From Lepeophtheirus salmonis (lineage: Eukaryota; Arthropoda; Copepoda; Siphonostomatoida; Caligidae), in assembly GCF_016086655.4 (NCBI RefSeq), contig NC_052131.2, positions 33,171,705 through 33,235,704 on the forward strand: a DNA stretch of 64,000 bases, in the 5' to 3' direction. Below are positions 1 through 11,724 of the stretch, piece after piece. The notes beneath the pieces are model-generated. The model did no database searches, was not told the DNA's origin, and saw only the letters and a program-made list of their open reading frames with translations. Within the stretch, counting starts at the first letter, position 1, and each line of letters begins with the position of its first letter. Both the position numbers and the translations under genes were made by a program.

Positions 1-1130
1 TTAAAAAGTTAATTTTGAATTTATTATAGACATTTAAAGTAGTTTTTTTTTTACACGGAGTTGTAGGTTGGGAAAAATGTATTCGTAGGCATATATAAAA
101 AGCTGTACTCTATGTATTGTATCCTTTGAGGGTAGTCGGTATTTGAAATTATTTATGTCTTTACACTTAAAAAGATTACTTTATGTTAAGCGCGGAATAA
201 AACTGAGGGATTGTTGACAATTCCCTCGTCTCACTTGATACTGTTTATGTGTCGTTCGCGAACACAATGGCTCTATGAACCGGTTCTTTAAAGTGAACAA
301 CAGGAGCCAAAACACACCAAATGTATTAAAAAATATATCTAAATTGGTTCTGTATACTTTTTTGAATCGAGGAAAATGATAAAAAAAAAGTATAAAAAAA
401 TCTAGTCTAATATATTTATGATTTTTGACTAGAAGGATAAAAATCATACTTTCTTGTAGAATGATGACATAAAACTTTTTTTATTTTTTTAAATAAAGTG
501 CACCTTTAAAAAAATTAATATATACATTTTATGTTGAAGATATATTGCTTCAAAAAAATATCCATATAACCCTAAAAGTCCGAGCTATACCATATATTTA
601 AATCTCAAGGTTTTGTAGTATTTGAATTTTGTGTTGGTAAGACGATTATAATTACATCATTCAATGTCTATCTTATCGACTATCAGATGTTAACTCTTCC
701 CTTACCATTGCTCTGGGACATACATTAGTGTACTTGTATTTACACACATGATTCAAATCTAAAGTATTGTCCCTAGAATAATAAAAAATATTATTTGTGT
801 AATGATAAGATAACAGTAGCAGGCAATATCTCTTAAATATTCATATATTGTTAACTTTGTGAATTTACTTGAAATTAGGAGAGGAAAGTTTCATCAGATC
901 GAGCGTTCTTATGAAAGGTAAGAAGAAGTCACTTGTTCCAACTTTAAATACTCCTTTGTCGTAATATTTTAGGAATTGTCATTCTTATTCATTCTAGGAG
1001 AGAGAGGAATTAAGATAAGTAATTAATTATAATGGGACCTAAATATATTTTTAATTTCGTTTCTTTCTGAGGATGCTCAAATTTTCATATTATGTGGTAA
1101 TATATTATTTCATTACGTTCTTGTTTGGAG
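1..1130. other. No gene recognised, AT-rich
   Basis: Very AT-rich sequence with frequent stops in all frames. The only long open frame (181-447, minus, 88 codons) is low-complexity Phe/Leu-rich translation with no recognisable motif, and I do not call it. Confidence 0.6.
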
Positions 1131-1132
1131 GA

Positions 1133-1320
1133 GATTTAGAAGATTTCAGCTCATAAGTATATTTTAGAGACTGCAAGTCCAGTCTTTGAGAGAATGTTTA
1201 AGGGAGACTTTAAGGAGTCAAACAAGGAGCACATGGAGATTGAGCATCTGGATGTGATTCTTTTTGCATCCAAGGTTGTGTAAAAATGTGTTTGCACCGA
1301 TGAAACTGACTTTAGCGAAT
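1133..1320 (+). pseudogene. BTB/POZ domain fragment, left arm of inverted pair
   Basis: From 1146 the frame reads SAHKYILETASPVFERMFKG and continues through DFKESN, HMEIEHLD, a stop at 1281, then CTDETDFS. This follows the BTB/POZ core (AHK..L...SPVFe.MF...F.E...EI...D...F...L.Y.YTDE), a protein-interaction fold used in BTB-Kelch and Cul3 adaptors. There is no start codon, the stop sits inside the fold, and only about 60 of the usual 100-120 residues are present. A second diverged copy lies in opposite orientation at 1585-1765. It is probably a retrotransposed or duplicated fragment of a BTB gene. Confidence 0.75.
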
Positions 1321-1584
1321 TTACGAGTAAGTATCTCCACTGAGGTATTATGTAGTTAATTAATTGAGAACTACTGTTTCTAAAGAATAATGTTTTTCAT
1401 GAACGAGGAAGAATGTATCATAGATATCACCCCAGAAATATGCTGACTCACATCAAGATTCAAAATTAACCTGAATAAACATCTCGTAAACTAAGTAAAA
1501 TCTGAAAATGAATTTAATACATTTTTTTAGTCAGAAAAATCATATTTTATTTACAGAGTATAGTAGAAGAGAAATTATAGTATC

Positions 1585-1765
1585 ATGACATCTGTGTAAA
1601 TCCATTTTAACATATCCTTGAATGCAAAAAGAATCACATCCAGATTCTCAATCTCCATGTGCTCCATTTGTTTGACTCATTAAAGTCTCCCTTAAACATT
1701 TTCTCTAACACTGGACTTACAGACTCCAAAATATATTTATTGGCAGACATCTTCTAAATCTCCTT
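1585..1765 (-). pseudogene. BTB/POZ domain fragment, right arm of inverted pair
   Basis: The reverse strand reads ANKYILESVSPVLEKMFKGD, then after a one-base frameshift EHMEIENLDVILF and LKWIYTDV. It is the same BTB segment as at 1133-1320 but inverted, with independent substitutions. This copy keeps the LKWIYTD part that is stopped in the other, while it has the frameshift the other lacks. The arms are separated by about 265 bases of AT-rich spacer, so a transcript across the region could fold into a long imperfect hairpin. Confidence 0.75.
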
Positions 1766-1799
1766 CAACCAAGAATGTAACGTAAAAATATATTACAGG

Positions 1800-2590
1800 T
1801 ATCACCAAAACTAAGTTGGAATAATGAATTCAATTCTATATTTTAAAATCGTATGCTAATGTCGATTATATTTGCAAAACTTGGGTGACCTAGGTGTCGT
1901 AGGTCTCTTTTTGTTTGCTAAATAGGTGAAATAAAGGAGCTAGATACCTACGTAGACTTTAATTTTGACAACAGAGGATTTCTGTGGAGGTATGTACTAT
2001 TAGAACAAAATGTTTTTCATTTAATGTATAATCATTATTTCCAAATATTTTTCCTTGGCTAGAAGTATGAAATCAATGCCTATGTCAAAGACAGCAATCC
2101 ACTAGGAAATAACTGAAAATTCCGAATGGCGTTCAACTTTGTTTGTACTTGAATAAGTATATTATATTGTATATATAAATAAAATTGAATAATGGAGAAA
2201 TACAGCTGAAACTGAAGATTCGTAAATATCATTATTCTCAGTTCTACTTAATTAGTCTAACAACCTCAATTTGAATATATAAGTAAAAATCCGTTTTAGG
2301 TTTTACATACCTATATCCGCCTATTACCAAATTATTTCACTTTTATTGTAATTATGATGTTAAGGATCAAGCTTTTTCTGTTCCAGAACCATCTTCGATT
2401 AAATCGTGTTTCCTCCTCAATTATGATCCCACAATAATATTAAAAACTTTTTAAGAGTTAAAGATACTGAAAGATGTGTCTCGAGTAAAACTTATCCTTT
2501 AGTCCTATATAAGGTTCGTGAAGCTCAAGAAAAAACAAAAAAAAAACATACAAAATCCTCGGCTCTTTTGTCTAATAGGGATTATTTGCA
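1800..2590. other. No gene recognised
   Basis: AT-rich spacer with no open frame of interest and no repeat that I could place. Confidence 0.5.
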
Positions 2591-3600
2591 GGGGCGTCCT
2601 AGGGGATGGGTTGGAGGGACTGTACCCCCCTCCCAAATAGCCAAATTTCCAAAAAAACAATTCTTCATTTTTTTTCCAAAAAATTTAATTTTCTGTCAAT
2701 AGCTATGGATTTTTTTGTATGTAAAAAGAATATAATTTACTTATCGAACTTTTTTATTAACAACTCTAGATTTTTGAAATTTGTTTCCTAAAATATATTT
2801 TTTTGTGAACAGCTGTGGATTTTGATTTTTCTTTCAAAAATTATTATTTTTGAAATTTTTGTGAATAACTATGGATTTTCGAAATTTAAAAAAAAATCCA
2901 AAAACACAAGCCTTTACCTTTTTGAAGAAAATGCATGATTCAATAAATGTAACGACGTGTTGGGAGGGTACTCATAAAAAACCAAGAGTAGCACTGAGGT
3001 TTTCTTGAGGAGTTACCTTTGGATTAATAAAGGAAAATGTATATGTTCGTCTACACCTAATAACTCCGGGCAATGCTGGGTACTACCGCTAGTTGATAAT
3101 AAATTATTTACTTTGCATTCTTTAGAAGCAAAAATGAAAAGAAAGATTCCTTTAAAAGAAGACCCATTTTCAATATAAGTAGATATTTCAATTCTGAAAC
3201 CCGGGGCGTCCGCAGGGGGATGGCTTAGAGGGGGAAAAAAATATCCCAAAAAATTAATTCTTTAAATTAAAAAAAAAAAAAAATATTTTTCTGTGAATAG
3301 CTATGGATTTTTAAAAATATTGGTCACCAGCTGTGGATTTTTAATTTTTTTTTTAACATTTTATATATGGATTTTTTTCCCAAAATTTAATTTTGCAACT
3401 TTTTTGTCAATAGCTATGGATCTTCGAAAAAAAATCAATAAATTTAACATTTAACATGTAATTTTGGATTTTTCCCCCAAAAATATAATTTTTGTAATTT
3501 TTATAAATAGCTGATAATGAATTTTCGGAATTTTTTTGAAAAAAAAAAAATCCAAACACCAAGCCCTCCCAAAAATATAATACTGCGAACGCTCCTGGAA
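2590..3600. repeat. Degenerate minisatellite with TAGCTATGGATTTTT core
   Basis: The core TAGCTATGGATTTTT or a close variant (CAGCTGTGGATTTT, TAACTATGGATTTTC) recurs at about 2700, 2812, 2868, 3298, 3330 and 3411, each followed by a poly-T or poly-A run. Two GC-richer headers (GGGGCGTCCTAGGGGATGGG near 2591; GGGGCGTCCGCAGGGGGATG near 3202) precede runs of the core. Related headers occur at 4340, 44100 and 47450, so this is a dispersed element whose body is a degenerate tandem array. It has no coding content. Confidence 0.65.
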
Positions 3601-4039
3601 ACATATTTCATTTTGAACCCTACCTCAAAATCAATTATTTCTATTATTTACCTATTCAATTAGATTATAGTATTAATAAAATATTTGTGCTTAAATGACA
3701 TTTAAATTACTTTAAAAAATATATATGTACTGTTACTACTTTTATTTTGGTTTTGTTAATTCTCATGATAAATATGTAACTATGAGTTTTATGTCAAAAA
3801 AATAATTAAAGCTTTTTTTTAAAGAAGGGGTAGCTCCTACCCCTCTAAATTAACAGCATCTTTCATAATATTTCTTTTATCATTTCCTAATGAACTTATG
3901 TTTTTATTGTATTTTACTCTCATATTATTTAGTTAAATAACATTATTGTAATAAGGTTATTTATTTAATTTATCATAACTTACAATAAATATAGACTAAA
4001 GTTGTAAATTTTTCTTAAAAAAAACCCAAAATTAACTTG

Positions 4040-4215
4040 GTAATTTGAAGGAGAGCAGCTTAGCTGTCATGACGTTTTATTAGAGCTGCTTCAAGCAGCC
4101 ATTCAATGAAATAAATTAAAATCTATCCAACTCTATGATATCCAGCAAAAACACTCTGATATTGATCCTCAGTTCTACTTTGTTTCGAACAAGCAATCAC
4201 TCTCTGATATTGTTT
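4040..4215. repeat. Dispersed repeat with TCATGACGTTTTATTAGA, copy 1
   Basis: Contains TCATGACGTTTTATTAGA followed about 80 bases on by GATCCTCAGTTCTACTTTG. The same two blocks recur in order at 58410-58545, and in weaker form at 30690-30815. It is non-coding, and I do not recognise the family. Confidence 0.5.
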
Positions 4216-4379
4216 CTCAATTGTGTCTAACAAGCTAAGAAAACTATATAGTAATGTGTCGAAACGAATCTTGAGGAGAATTCCTTGGCAGCTTGAAAAC
4301 TCCCCGCCTTCAAAATAAAACTTTTGTTGTAACACATATTAGAGACGTCTGGAGAGGCTGGAACCCCCTCCCAAATTAA

Positions 4380-6050
4380 TGATTTTTTTTAAATGTTTAA
4401 ATTTAATATTTAAAATTTTTGTGCATAGATTTTGTGTTTCAAGATTCAAACATTAATTTTATATAAAATCTATTCATATTTTCAAATGGCTATAAAGGTC
4501 AATTCACGTCATTTGAAGACTGATACTTTACAACCATTACTTTTTCATTAATTTACAAGAGAAGACGTTGACCTCGTTTTTGACCCTTATGCCCTTAACA
4601 TTGTACTGCATAAACTCAAAATGTTATATAACTATTGATTTAAGCATAAAAAGGCGTTAATCATCACGACATTTCTGAGTTTCTTTTTATTACTTTGAAA
4701 ATTGATTTATAAAATATGCATTCATGGGTGAAAAAGTAATTTTGGGGGAAGGGGTTTTGGCCGGATTTGTTATTTTTTCTTCCAGAGTGCTTAAAAGATC
4801 CTTGTGTATTCAAAAAGTTGTGCTAAAATTGGATTAGATTTTGAGACCCCTTCCTAATAATAACAACAAATCAATTTTTTGTAACCGATTCTTAAGTGAA
4901 GGACTTTAAACCTTGACGCCAGAGTCGTCATTTGTTATTCTGTTAATAACCATATTTTTTCTTTCTGTAAATATATTTTTGGGTTCTTCCTCATAACTCT
5001 ACAAACTTCCCTGGAGAAAGAAATCCTTCTTATCATTCATGAAGGATGTAATACAATAGAATTCCTATTTTTGATACATTTTGCATAAATGCCACTACAA
5101 CACCCACTCAGTCTCTAAATATTTTATATTCCATTGAATTCATATTTCTTATCATTATAGGGTCAACCAGTATAATATGAATTGTGAAATATTAAATAAA
5201 TTCAAATTTCTAATTCTTTTTGAAAAGCCTGAATGAATTAGCATGTTAATACTTTTTTTAGTAGATCGTTCTGTTTTTTCAATATGTATTGGAATGTGTC
5301 ATAGAAATAAAACATTTTCATTTTCTGCCCTTTTCTACAACATGCCTCAAATGGGTCTTGAAAATATTTGCTGCAAATGACTGTATCCTATTTTGTAAGG
5401 GATTTCATATCTAACATATTTAATTTAACATGCATAAAATTTCCAATTTTGGAATTAATATAACGGAGTTAATAACCACAAGAATTTTCAACATAAATGG
5501 ATAAAAATGGAGTGTGTTGTTGATGTTGAAATAATAGTCAAGTCAAACTACTTAGCATTTGTTTTATGGAAAATGTATATAACTAATTTTAGTGTATCCA
5601 TTATATTTTGTAAAAAATGAACCAGTTTATCCCAAATTTTCAGCATTTTCATGCCTTAAATGTATCTACATCTAGTAAAAATATTAGCTAATTCCATGAC
5701 ATGTAGCAAACTACCGTTGTCGTTTTGGTGTTGAATAGCTCGAAGTACAGTTACAACACTTTTTTATTCTTGGTTAAATTACTTTAAAGTGATTCAATGT
5801 ATTAAAGCAGATTAATATATTGTAAGATTTACATTATATTTCTTACAAGTAGAGAATATCCTATTAGGACAAAACCACTCAGAAGACAAAATTCACCGAG
5901 AACAAACTCCCTCTCAATCAGGGGCGTCAACAATATTTTTCACTGTAATTTATTTCAAATCTGGGATTCCTATCAGCTACGGATGCAGTGTTTTAGTACT
6001 CGTTGACAACATGAAAGCAACACTGTGGGGGAACCAAAACCAAGAGGTCG
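4380..6050. other. No gene recognised
   Basis: AT-rich spacer. A weak relative of the GGGGCGTC header is visible near 5925, otherwise nothing is supported. Confidence 0.5.
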
Positions 6051-6122
6051 TAGCATTTGAGTCTGTTTAGGATCTGTTGGCTGCAATTGCATTATTCCTT
6101 TAGCTTTGCTTCCTCATATGCG

Positions 6123-6690
6123 AATTATCTTCTACAAAAAGGAGAAAAGTGTACACAGAGTGTAGAAATTTCCCCGAAAAATTTACATTCTCTAATAAAT
6201 ATCTTCACAGAGGTGAATGGAAGACCCATGTGCTTGGTATGCTAGCAGCAGGTTTCGATGTTTCAAGAATACAATGTTCTGTGCCATTATGAATCTCAGC
6301 ATAGCGAAAAATATATTAGCTTGCATGTGAGAACTGAGAAAACAAAAGATAAATAAAATGATGATTTGTCTGAGGAAACAACAATCTGTTTTCATTCAGA
6401 GATCAGAAGTCAGTGATACTGTGGTGAAAGCCAGTTACCTAATCGTGAGTCAAATAGCTTTAGTATCAAAGCTTTATAGTGATGGAAAAACTGCATGTTG
6501 ACGGCTGTTGAAATTCTGTGTCCTGAGAAACAACATGTTTTTGCTAACATTGCTTGACAAGAAATACCGTAGCTGTACGGATTTCGGAAACATCAGCAGA
6601 TATAGAGCATCAACTAAAATGCAGTTTGAAGCCCTTTTTGGCATTTTCTGTTGTGAAAAAGTGTTGTTAAAATGGCACATATTTTTTTGA
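6123..6690 (+). pseudogene. hAT transposase fossil, GTF2IRD2/ZBED-like N-terminal part
   Basis: The frame around 6210 reads EVNGRPMCLVC, a stop, then VSMFQEYNVLCHYESQHSEK. This is the BED-like zinc-finger signature of the hAT group that gave rise to GTF2IRD2, SCAND3 and ZBED proteins: C-x2-C, then H-Y-x4-H-x2-K/Y. Downstream, VVKASYLIVSQIALVSKLYS and, in another frame, CPEKQHVFANIA match the helical linker after the finger. Stops and at least two frame changes make it non-functional. The RNase-H-like catalytic region is not present. No terminal inverted repeats or target duplication could be identified. Confidence 0.75.
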
Positions 6691-7159
6691 GTTTTTAGCG
6701 TAGAATCCAAAAACTGATCTCAGTTTTTCTTTCAGTCTTCTGAATTCTGAAATATCTGGAATTATAGTAACTCGGGACTATTATCGTTCAGAGTCATTTT
6801 TTATCCTTAAAACAATCACCAAATTAAAATTAGGATAAATAAAACTTATGTAACAGTGTTTTTTTATTATTATTAAGTGTTTTTATTGATTCTGTATCAT
6901 GTTTTGAACTCGAACTATTTCCATTTTTAGGCTGAAAAATCATAAAAAACGAAACTCTTTTCTCTTTTTTAGACCCTTTTATCTTATTCATAATAATCTG
7001 GGAGATTGCCACAGAAAATTTCACGCCATAAAGTACAGAAGGTTTGCCCCCCTGAAATTACTTATCTCACCTAGAACATTGAATTTTTTTTTCAACCTGC
7101 CTTTCATCTCTTGCTGGGTCTGGCCTCTGGATCTCCCTGAAAAAAAGCCTCCGGACGGG

Positions 7160-7560
7160 TATTTTGAACCAATAGGTACATGGATAAAACTTAAACCAAT
7201 GTATAGTATTATATCAAGACATCATAAAAAACAAAGACTCACAAAAAATTTACATTTTTACTTTTCCAGATAAAAGTACATGGACAAAACTTGCATCAAT
7301 GTATAGTACGTTGCCAGGACATCATAAAAAGCCAAGATTGACATAAATTTTTTGTCTGAAAAGTGAGGTTTGCCCCCTTCCCCCGCCCCCGGAGTCGCTC
7401 CAAAAACGTTGAATTTACGGTTTATTTCAAGCCCATAAAGTTTATACACAGACAATACTTGTATCAATGTATAGTACTATCTCAGGGCTTTATAAAAACC
7501 AAGACTGATAACCAATAACCAATTTCTGTCCGGTAAAATTGAGTCAGACCCCCCAAAAGT
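7160..7560. repeat. Three diverged direct repeats
   Basis: Three units share GTACATGGA(T/C)AAAACTT, AATGTATAGTA, then CATCATAAAAA-CAAGA, starting near 7177, 7274 and 7440. Each is followed by a C-rich stretch such as GTTTGCCCCCTTCCCCCG. The spacing is unequal (about 97 and 167 bases), so this is a decayed tandem array. Confidence 0.55.
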
Positions 7561-7749
7561 TCCACTCCCCTCAAAATTAAAAAAATATCTTGATTCTGCT
7601 TTATCAGGACAATATAACAATACCAATCTCACTACATTTTCAGTTGTACAATGTATTATAAACTTTATAGATAAATATTTAAATGAAAGTTATTAAAACA
7701 TTTGCCATATATAGTGTGGATTTAAGTTTTAAAGTATCCACTGTCATTT

Positions 7750-8480
7750 AGTCATGTAGGTGAAACAATGCAGAAAACTCCCAAAGCAGTACTTATGAAG
7801 AAGTATATTGATTCTCAAGTTTCAACAAGCCTTCCAGCATCAATTAATGCAACCATCATAGATGCACTGTTCTTCTTACATCTTCAGATAAACTCTGCTG
7901 TTCCGTCCAGATTTGGAGATGTCTCTCACTTTATTCTCAAGAAGATGCTTTCGTCAGATAGGAAAAAAATTTCACTTTGTTTCTGACAAATGGCTGTATC
8001 CATCAATCAAGAACTGATAGAGAGATTCAAGAGCTCCATCTTCTGTTGCATACCATATTACTGGACCATGCCAGAAACGTCCAAGTAACTGGATTCAATC
8101 CCTCAGAAATACGAGTTTTAAAGAGTCCTTGATCAAGTTCCTTGTCGAGAGTCGGGAGGATGATAGATTGGCGGGTGTTTGTAACAGATAACACTCTTTG
8201 CTAATTCAGGAGATACATGCTACAGCTGCAAAGTTGTTAATAAAAGATAGGACCACTAATGCTCTTCCAGAAAAAAAAGAAGCACAGTCAGCTTTTAGGC
8301 AGTTTGGATTTGCATCTGAAATCAACACATCTACTATTGCTACTGTTGCAAAGTTTGTTTGCGAGATTTACACCAAGAAGAAAATGCCATCTGTAAATTA
8401 AGTGCAGTTCCAATTATTTTTCAACAAGTACAAACCAAAGAAACCTGAGGAACGAATCACATGTGTACAGTACAGAAGGT
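7750..8480 (+). pseudogene. Fossil of an unnamed multi-copy invertebrate protein
   Basis: Segments in shifting frames read ATIIDALFFLHLQINSAV, FGDVSHFILKKMLSSD, then after a +1 shift FHFVSDKWLYPSIKN, RPSNWIQSLRNTSFKESLIK (translation near 8070-8135), and finally FVCEIYTKKKMPSVN followed past a stop by KYKPKKPEERIT near 8432. From memory, this order (ID.MFFLH, FG...I, DK...PSIKD, RP.NWL.ALRND.FKE, FVC.LYG...VN..R..IF, KYKPKK.EE) marks a family of hypothetical proteins present in many copies in invertebrate genomes and with no established function. At least three frameshifts or stops are present. The copy number elsewhere suggests a mobile-element passenger, which is inference. Confidence 0.6.
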
Positions 8481-8934
8481 AAGTTACGAATTGCATGTTT
8501 GTCTAACAAAATTTTTAGTGGGTACAAAAATTTTCAAGAAAAAAAAAATGAAAGTGTTAGAAACTGAAAAGCTGTGCAATATTTCCCACAATAAATGGCT
8601 AAAATAAACAAAACTGTTCATATGTTGGATAAACAGGGTGAATTCAGTTTAAAGACTGAAAATGATCATACCTGAATTTTGTCCCAGTAATTTCCCACTA
8701 ATCCTGCATACATCAAAATTACATTTTACACTCTTAACCTCTCAAAATTTGCATAATTGATATGAGTAAATAATTACGGTTGGTCCGATACCTGAAATAT
8801 ATTTTAATCATTTAAGAAAAAGATATAGAAATGATTTAAACTATTTTTCGTATGTAGAAACAGGTATCTACCAACTATATTTTATGTATTTTTTCCTTTT
8901 TTTTCATATCGTTCAAGGCCGGTGTCAGGAGAGC

Positions 8935-9003
8935 TCGCATACGGAAAATTTGTATTGGGAAAGTTTGTACTGGGATTACTTGGGCTAGGATAATTCGAAT
9001 AGT
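8935..9003. repeat. Short 15-16-bp minisatellite
   Basis: Four consecutive degenerate units are visible: ACGGAAAATTTGTAT, TGGGAAAGTTTGTAC, TGGGATTACTTGGGC and TAGGATAATTCGAAT. It is isolated, with no gene nearby. A different array of similar period lies at 58975-59104. Confidence 0.5.
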
Positions 9004-9009
9004 ATAAAG

Positions 9010-9700
9010 CTCGCCGGGGAGGAGGGAAGAATTGCCTTCTTTTATTTAATATAAATAATAATCTCCCTTATGTAACTAATGACTAATGTGTTCGAACCAG
9101 ATATAACAAAAGTAATATTAGTAAATTCATGATTAAAGAAAAATAACAATTAAGACAATAATTTGAATGGAAAAAGTACTATTCACTTAATTATCAATTA
9201 TCATTAGACTTTAGACATGATGGATTAATTATATTGGAAAAGACTCATGGCGGGACGAATAAGCATAACATGAAACATCAGATTAGGCAAGATCAGTGAT
9301 TTCCTCTTCGTTATGAGCTAGGATATATCATTAGAAGAGATGGTTGGATGTTGTGAAGCAAATCACAGAGAGGATTTGAAGAGGCACCTATGAGAGGACG
9401 AGGAAATGAGAGATGTATGGGAGGAAAAATACACAACTCAGTACATTTGGAGCAACCTAGAATTGAAATCTAGAGAGATGTGAACGATGTTCTTCATTAT
9501 TCTTTTTCTTATTTGAAGATTAGGAAGCAGGTTGTTAAAATTGGTATTGATTTACATTCATTAAAACAAATGGAATTAAACATTGACAAAGGAATATATA
9601 TTAATATTAGCTATACACATCAATAAAGTGGGAGCCAGATTCTCAGTCTGAATTGGAATGAATGAATATATTAAGTTGTATTATATATAAGATTGATAAT
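9010..9700. other. No gene recognised
   Basis: No coding signal that I can support. A slightly GC-richer purine stretch (9240-9480) was read in all frames without a recognisable motif. Confidence 0.4.
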
Positions 9701-9702
9701 TT

Positions 9703-11340
9703 TGGTAAGGGTATAAAAGCGTGCGAGGAGAAGGGAAAAAGTTCTTATGGTATCATTGATTAAATAATAAACATCTTCCTCTATCGTCAGACTTTAAGCG
9801 TTATCAATTTTTCCATTGGTAATCATCCTATGTTAAAAAATTTATTATTCAATATTAATATAATATTAGATAGTGATAGTCGATAGAGAACTGAATAAAA
9901 TGCCTAAAATAACGTCGCCTTTTAAATGGTCACAACAACGGGAGTAGTACCTTTGGATGGTTCGCAACTAGTTTGTCTGACACTAGTTTCTTCACTTGAA
10001 GACTTGGGTATGATCATTATGTTTTCTAATATTACATAGTCAATAAATATTACTTTTTTATCACTTAAGGATTAGTTATGGTTGATAAGCTCCAAGAAAT
10101 GGTGTTCAGAAAACTTGTGTCTTATAACTTAAAGTTATAAGATATTTAATGTCAGACCCAAGAAGTATTATTTGGATCAACCTATTATTTCAATATTATG
10201 TATTTATAATTTATTGTTATTATTAGTTATATGATTCTAATTGTTTAATTTTGTATATTTAACATAAATGTATGATGGTTTATTTTTTAGAATATAGATT
10301 ATATTTAATTTAAGCCTTCTTTTTAAACTTGGAGCTTCAAATATATTTCGAAATACTCTATTCCTTTGTTGTTTCATTAGTTATTATTATGAGAATATGG
10401 TTCGTAATGAATTACAATTTCAGGGAGTGGGACGTTTTCAAATCTACTGTAACGGATAATAAATGTCTAAGTATAGTTAGTATATCTTCATTAAACATTT
10501 TGCTCATAAAATCTTTCGTTATACCTTCAAAACTCATAATAAAGCAGGCAGCTGATAATCATATCAGTATTTTAAACAATGATACCATAAGTCTTTATCC
10601 CCCTTCTCCTTGCACGCGTTTTTCTCTACAGGATTATCAACTTTGGTCATTACTAGGGGTGTTGGAATTGTTGAAAGATAACGAATTTGATTGGTTGGAA
10701 GAGATTATATAAAAAGGAATAAAATACGTTGGTACCCTTGCATCTTCTAAACAACTTTTCCTCAGTATTGTATTAATTATCACCAAAGGAACTTTGCCGA
10801 AGAAAATGCTTCATGGGTTTCTGACGTGTATCATTTCATCATGCCGTTTTTGCAGTTTTTCGTGCCCATCTCGTTCGCAAGTAATCCGCCACTCCAAAAC
10901 CTCCCATCACATCAAGAACTTAAAAGTCTCCAAGAAATACAAGATTCAATGAGACGAAGGATAATTAAACAGTTCATCATTCAATTTGGACATAGCAAAG
11001 TTATCTGTGCCGTGTAACATCCCTTTAAATGTTCTGGATGTTTCCAATTTGTCCAAGTTTATTGAAAAATATACTGGAAAAACTTCTCCATGTCAGTGGA
11101 TCATTAACAACTTGTTTGTGGAAGTATGTCAAGGAGTTTTGAATAGAATAAAAGAAGAGGTGGTAGAAAATGATATTTTCGTTGCACAAGATGAGAATAG
11201 AGATCATCAAGGGAGGTCAATGACGGCAATTTTGATTGGACCTTTGGACAGACATTTCTTTGGGAGACCTTACCTTATTGACTTGATTGATATTTAGATT
11301 TCTAACTCAAAAAATGTAAAGAACTTCGTCATAAGCTCAG
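9703..11340 (+). mobile_element. CGGBP1-like hAT remnant, copy A
   Basis: The leader 9703-9925 (GCGTGCGAGGAGAAG, ATAGTCGATAGAGAACTGAAT, GCCTAAAATAACGTCGCCTT) is repeated at 31150-31330. The next part (9926-10130, AAATGGTCACAACAACGGG, then TTGCAACTAGTTTGTCTG-like sequence) and 10147-10640 are repeated at 36280-37370. A broken transposase follows. The join at about 9925, where the leader meets sequence that lies far from it in the other copy, points to an internal deletion. Terminal repeats were not identified, so the ends are approximate. Confidence 0.6.
10840..11297 (+). pseudogene. CGGBP1-like hAT transposase, N-terminal half, copy A
   Basis: It starts with a BED-type finger: CRFCSFSCPSRSQVIRHSKT then SHHIKN (about 10842-10915). 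A stop and frame change follow, then the frame from 10986 gives LDVSNLSKFIEKYTGKTSPC, VENDIFVAQDENRDHQGRSM and ILIGPLDRHFFGRPYL. The arrangement of finger, a 'CNIP-L....F.KFLEKYTGK..PS' linker and a D-E-containing first catalytic strand (Q-D-E here, for the usual V-D-E-T) is that of CGGBP1-like hAT transposases. The frame stops at 11295, so the rest of the RNase-H fold and the C-terminal dimerisation domain are missing. Close relatives are at 31353-31813 and 39233-41460. Confidence 0.7.
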
Positions 11341-11724
11341 TTTATAATCAGATGATCAGTTTTTGATCACAAAATGAATGAATGCTTTGTTATCATTTAA
11401 TTGTCAACTCGTAAATATTAACAATATTTTTTTAATATTTGTTACTTTATTGCCTCATTTCTATTCTTTAAATTTCGTGCCAAAGTTATCTATTCATCCT
11501 TTATGGTCAGTGGTCACTAAGAAGTTACGAGTACACTTCCTGTAATGATGTGTTTGATGTTCTCTAACTAACAATATATTTTGTCGTGCATAAATTCACA
11601 GAATATAATATACATTTATAAAGTTATTTATATGGAAGTTATATATTAATGATATACAACAATCCATCTTTAAAATAAATAAATAAATAATTTAAGTTAA
11701 AGATATATTCTAAACGATACTCTT

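Noticed and set aside
181..447. Minus-strand 88-codon open frame
   Set aside because: Phe/Ile/Leu-rich translation of AT-rich DNA, with no domain or gene context.
10329..10712. Plus-strand 127-codon open frame in hAT copy A
   Set aside because: The same DNA at 37050-37370 is not open, the predicted protein has no recognisable motif, and it lies within non-coding repeat sequence.
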